Source: an uncultured bacterium
GTDB taxonomy: Bacteria > Bacillota > Clostridia > Oscillospirales > Ruminococcaceae
Length of the DNA: 34,645 nucleotides
Assembly: GCA_934875375.1 (NCBI GenBank)
Contig: CAKXHL010000020.1
Coordinates: 1-34,645, forward strand
Direction: 5' to 3'
A model generated the notes under the pieces. It saw nothing but the letters and a program-made list of their open reading frames with translations. It did not search any database and was not told where the DNA came from. A program made the position numbers and the translations under genes. Of this stretch, positions 32,152-34,645 are shown in pieces (positions within the stretch are counted from its first letter, which is position 1; the number at the start of each line of letters is the position of its first letter).

Positions 32152-32672
32152 ATGACAACGAATTGCCTGGATACCCATGAGAAATTCATTAAGCTGTACG
32201 AGCTATATTATCAAGACTTGCTCCGCTATGCAATTTCCATCGTGAAATCCCACTCTGCAGCCGAGGAACTCGTCCACGACGCATAGTAAAAATTTTGAAA
32301 CGGATCGAAGACATCGAAGAGCCCGCTTCGGCCCGTACCAAACGTTATCTGGTCATCACCGTTCGCAATACCTGTTACGACTATCTGCTGAAATTTGTTC
32401 CCGCCGAGGACCTTACAGAGTATGAAGCGATTCAAAGCGATCCGCTGGACATGGTCTGGGACACTTTCAGCGTGAACGAAATTAAGAAAAAATTAATGAT
32501 CTTTTTAGAAGGATTATCCGAGAGAAATCGTAACCTGTTTATAGACGCCGTTATTCTGGGCTATCACTACAAGGAACTGTCAAAGAAATACGGCTTGACG
32601 GAAACCAACATTTCGGTTAAAATTTTCCGGTTTCGTGTAAGACTTCGCAAACTGCTGGAACAGGAGGACTAA
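32152..32672 (+). pseudogene. ECF-like RNA polymerase sigma factor, interrupted by a frameshift
   Basis: Two adjacent frames make one sigma-70 family protein of about 173 residues. The first (32152-32286) encodes region 2: KFIKLYELYYQDLLRYAISIVKSHSAAEELVHDA, then TAG at 32284-32286. The second, in the -1 frame, continues VKILKRIEDIEEPASARTKRYLVITVRNTCYDYL and region 4 LSERNRNLFIDAVILGYHYKELSKKYGLTETNISVKIFRFRVRLRKLL. A single lost base (a T after GCA) restores a continuous EELVHDA-x-VKILKRI. AAGGA precedes the ATG. Either a real mutation or a sequencing error; no slippery heptamer or hairpin is seen, so programmed frameshifting is unlikely. It is followed by a putative anti-sigma factor 3 bases later. 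Confidence 0.85.
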
Positions 32673-32675
32673 GAG

Positions 32676-33407
32676 ATGGATGAAAAAGAGCTTTTTGAAC
32701 AATTCATGCATCATAACATACCGCAAGAAGCGTTTGATCCGGACCAGGTATTAGCCGCTGCGCGCAAGGCTGTTCCGGACGATTATCAGCCGTCGGAACA
32801 TTTCAAAAAAGGCATGGATAAGCTGCTTCGTCAATCCCGGCGGCAGGCAAGAATCGGCAGTGCGAAAAAATTTTTTACCCGGAAAGGGATTCCGCAGGTT
32901 GCCGTTTCGTTATCGGTTATCATCTGCGCGTTATTTGTGGCACAGGCGAACAACGGTGAGATTTTTGATTTGTTGTTTCAGACCCATCAAACGCATACCG
33001 GCATTCAGTTAACCGAGCAGGTTCGGGAGAAACTGATAGAAGGCAAGACGAGCAGCATGGATATGCAGGTGTATTTCCCGAAGTATGTACCGGAGGGGTA
33101 CACAATTTCCAACGTAGAGACCGATATTCTAAAAGTCACTTTTGAATTGGTGAATGGGAATAATTATATTTTGATTGTCCAAAGACCGCTAAACGGCTAC
33201 AATGCTAAAATTGCGTTAGATTCTGAAAACACTATTCTGGAGGAAGTGACTATAAATGAGCATACAGCATTTTATAAAAATAAAAACAAAATAGATTACT
33301 TGTATTTTTTCGATAATAACAATTATTATAAAATCTCAGGAGATGATCTTTCCAAAAAAGAAATCATCCGGATCGCTGAAAGCTTTGAGATGATTGTGGG
33401 GCTGTAA
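32676..33407 (+). CDS. DUF4367 membrane protein, putative anti-sigma factor
   Basis: A 243-residue protein: a charged cytosolic N-terminal part (1-70), one transmembrane helix (72-90, IPQVAVSLSVIICALFVAQ) and an extracellular DUF4367-like C-terminal domain (FPKYVPEGYTISNVETD..., ending IRIAESFEMIVGL). The topology and position right after a sigma gene suggest it holds the sigma factor at the membrane and responds to an outside signal. GGAGG precedes the ATG. It has no zinc anti-sigma HxxxCxxC motif. Confidence 0.85.
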   Translation: MDEKELFEQFMHHNIPQEAFDPDQVLAAARKAVPDDYQPSEHFKKGMDKLLRQSRRQARIGSAKKFFTRKGIPQVAVSLSVIICALFVAQANNGEIFDLLFQTHQTHTGIQLTEQVREKLIEGKTSSMDMQVYFPKYVPEGYTISNVETDILKVTFELVNGNNYILIVQRPLNGYNAKIALDSENTILEEVTINEHTAFYKNKNKIDYLYFFDNNNYYKISGDDLSKKEIIRIAESFEMIVGL

Positions 33408-33475
33408 GTGTAATATTTTTTATCTTACCTCGTATGTCGTATGACATCAAAATTTTATAAAAGGTGGTTAAAAAA

Positions 33476-33835
33476 ATGAAAAAAATTGTCTCTGTCCTTC
33501 TCGCGGTGCTCATGCTCTGCTCTTTGACTCTGGTCGCTTTCGCGGCAACCATGCGCTTCTCTGTAATTGATAATACTTATGCTGACGTGTCAACCACGCT
33601 TATTGAAGCCGACTTAGGGGCACAACAAAAAACCAGCTTAAAAATTACCGCACAGGTTTATAAATACAGCAGCGTAGCGGACGATTATATGAGATCCGTT
33701 AAGTTTGAAGAAAGTGCATCCAACTCGAGGGAATTGGCATTGCGCGAATATTACAACCTGAAGGTAAACGACAAGGTTGTATTCACCTTTACCGCCGGCG
33801 GCGAAACCTATACCGAAACCTGCTACGTTTCTTAA
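33476..33835 (+). CDS. Small secreted protein of the sigma operon
   Basis: A 119-residue exported protein. Residues 1-23 form a signal peptide (KKIVSVLLAVLMLCSLTLVAFA, cleavage after AFA). The mature part is beta-rich (TSLKITAQVYKYSSVADDYMRSVKFEESA, VNDKVVFTFTAGGETYTETCYVS) with one late cysteine. No family was recognised. The ATG has AAGGTGG 8 bases upstream; the GTG at 33464 is that ribosome site. It follows the anti-sigma gene by 68 bases and has the terminator, so it may be a cell-surface output or signal of the system. Confidence 0.85.
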   Translation: MKKIVSVLLAVLMLCSLTLVAFAATMRFSVIDNTYADVSTTLIEADLGAQQKTSLKITAQVYKYSSVADDYMRSVKFEESASNSRELALREYYNLKVNDKVVFTFTAGGETYTETCYVS

Positions 33836-33854
33836 CTTCATGATCCCCTCTGTT

Positions 33855-33900
33855 CAACAGAAAAGCGCCCTGTCAATGCCGGCAGGGCGCTTTTCTGTTG
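33855..33900 (+). terminator. Terminator of the sigma operon
   Basis: An 18-bp perfect stem (33855-33872 with 33883-33900; core AGAAAAGCGCCCTG) with a 10-base loop and TTTTCTGTTG tail. Confidence 0.9.
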
Positions 33901-33904
33901 TCGC

Positions 33905-34462
33905 TTTTGATAAGGGTATGTCATAATCCCCTCTGCTTCTCCGTAAACCGGTCAAAATCCCCGTTTTAAGCTCTGTATTGAGCAATACAGGAAAGTTACC
34001 CTCAAATAAGGAAAAAGGCTTTCAGCGGCATTTTTGGCCGCTTTCCGTCGAAGGGGATCTTTGCCTGTAATCCCGGTGTCTGCATCCGGCCCTGTTTCGC
34101 CTTGCATCCGGCCCTGTTTTGCCTCACCAAAATTTTCTGATACCTTTTCATCGGTTGACCAACGGTAATTCTGTCATTTCCCAAAACAGCAGAAGAATTG
34201 ACATTCTTTTTCCACTCTCTGCGTTTTCTTTTGGCCTCTTGTTCCGTTTTCCCATAGACGCTTTTTCTCTTCCTGCCATTAAAATCGTGTTTTACAAGAT
34301 AAAAATTCCTGTAATTTGACTACACTCTTGGCCGCACTTTGCAGGAAAAAGAGGATAAAAAAGCGCATCATTCGTAAATATCTGGTCTTGAAAAATCGGA
34401 TTTCTGCAAAACAAAAAGCCCCGACAAACGGCCTACACAAGCCATTTATCTGGACTTTTCTT
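33905..34462. other. Gene-free region with repeat-like sequence
   Basis: About 555 bases with no supported gene. It contains GC-rich blocks (GCATTTTTGGCCGCTTTCC, and the tandem repeat given separately) in an AT-rich setting. It looks like a dispersed intergenic repeat or gene remnant. Confidence 0.45.
34081..34124. repeat. 22-bp tandem repeat, two copies
   Basis: Units 34081-34102 and 34103-34124 start TGCATCCGGCCCTGTTT and differ at one base (C versus T). The core GCATCCGGCCCT also occurs in the hairpin at 105-116 at the left end of the window. Confidence 0.9.
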
Positions 34463-34537
<75 letters not shown>

Positions 34538-34573
34538 GAATCGAACGCTGCACATCAGTCGTACAGCGTTTTC

Positions 34574-34645
34574 TGGAGCGGGTTACGAGGCTCGAACTCG
34601 CTACCTCCACCTTGGCAAGGTGGCGCTCTACCAGATGAGCTAAAC
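34574..34645 (-). tRNA. tRNA-Gly (GCC), 5' end cut by the window
   Basis: Read on the minus strand from the edge: GTTTAGCTCATCTGGTAGAG is the D-arm side, the anticodon loop is TTGCCAA with anticodon GCC, and the T arm GCGAGTTCGAGCCTCGT is followed by the acceptor strand AACCCGC, U and encoded CCA. The first four bases (expected GCGG) lie past the window end. Confidence 0.93.

Noticed and set aside
32270..32300. Programmed -1 frameshift in the sigma gene
   Set aside because: There is no X XXY YYZ slippery heptamer before the TAG and no stem-loop after it; mutation or read error is simpler.

Overview
The window looks like chromosomal DNA from a moderately low-GC Gram-positive anaerobe of the Clostridia, most likely Oscillospirales/Ruminococcaceae-like; the rank below class is inference. 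Signs are strong AGGAGG ribosome sites, near-consensus sigma-A promoters, a two-subunit iron-sulfur L-serine dehydratase, a YdjGHI-type envelope module, BlaI/M56 regulators and tRNA genes with encoded CCA. No prophage, CRISPR array, rRNA operon or intact transposon was seen.

Layout. 0.25-5.5 kb (minus): ABC exporter (ATPase plus a 1164-residue permease with a long coiled coil), then a DUF4349 lipoprotein. 5.8-9.7 kb (plus): guaB of the Tritrichomonas-like class, a phospholipase C-like protein and a MATE exporter. 9.9-11.4 kb: a mini winged-helix protein, an unannotated 53-residue ORF and an EamA transporter. 11.5-13 kb: secreted coiled-coil M23 peptidase. 13-16 kb (minus): orphan CofE-like ligase and sdaAB-sdaAA. 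16-18 kb (plus): BlaI-like repressor with two operators and an M56 sensor without a recognisable beta-lactam-binding domain. 18-19.5 kb: divergent peroxiredoxin-like and esterase genes. 19.6-23.3 kb (minus): SPFH / zinc-ribbon / TPM / SdpI-family operon. 23.4-25.9 kb (minus): cca, a DUF2975-HTH pair behind a dyad-covered promoter, and a 59-residue DUF3006-like gene. 26-28.9 kb: trkA-trkH. 29-30.8 kb: two paralogous 66-residue HTH genes with matching promoters, and a third HTH gene. 31-32 kb: aldo/keto reductase. 32.1-33.8 kb: ECF-like sigma factor split by a frameshift, a DUF4367 putative anti-sigma gene and a small secreted protein. The right end has tRNA-Cys and a truncated tRNA-Gly.

Functionally the window is rich in envelope sensing and homeostasis genes (ABC exporter with lipoprotein, M23 hydrolase, BlaI/M56, YdjGHI-SdpI, DUF2975-HTH, sigma/anti-sigma), set among housekeeping genes (guaB, cca, sdaAA/AB, trkAH, tRNAs). 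The candidates most worth follow-up are the YdjGHI-SdpI operon without pspA, the BlaI/M56 pair with an unrecognised sensor domain, and the twin HTH genes whose promoters carry a palindrome over the -10 box. Several starts were moved downstream of the longest open frame because the upstream TTG/GTG lies in a ribosome site or a -35 box.
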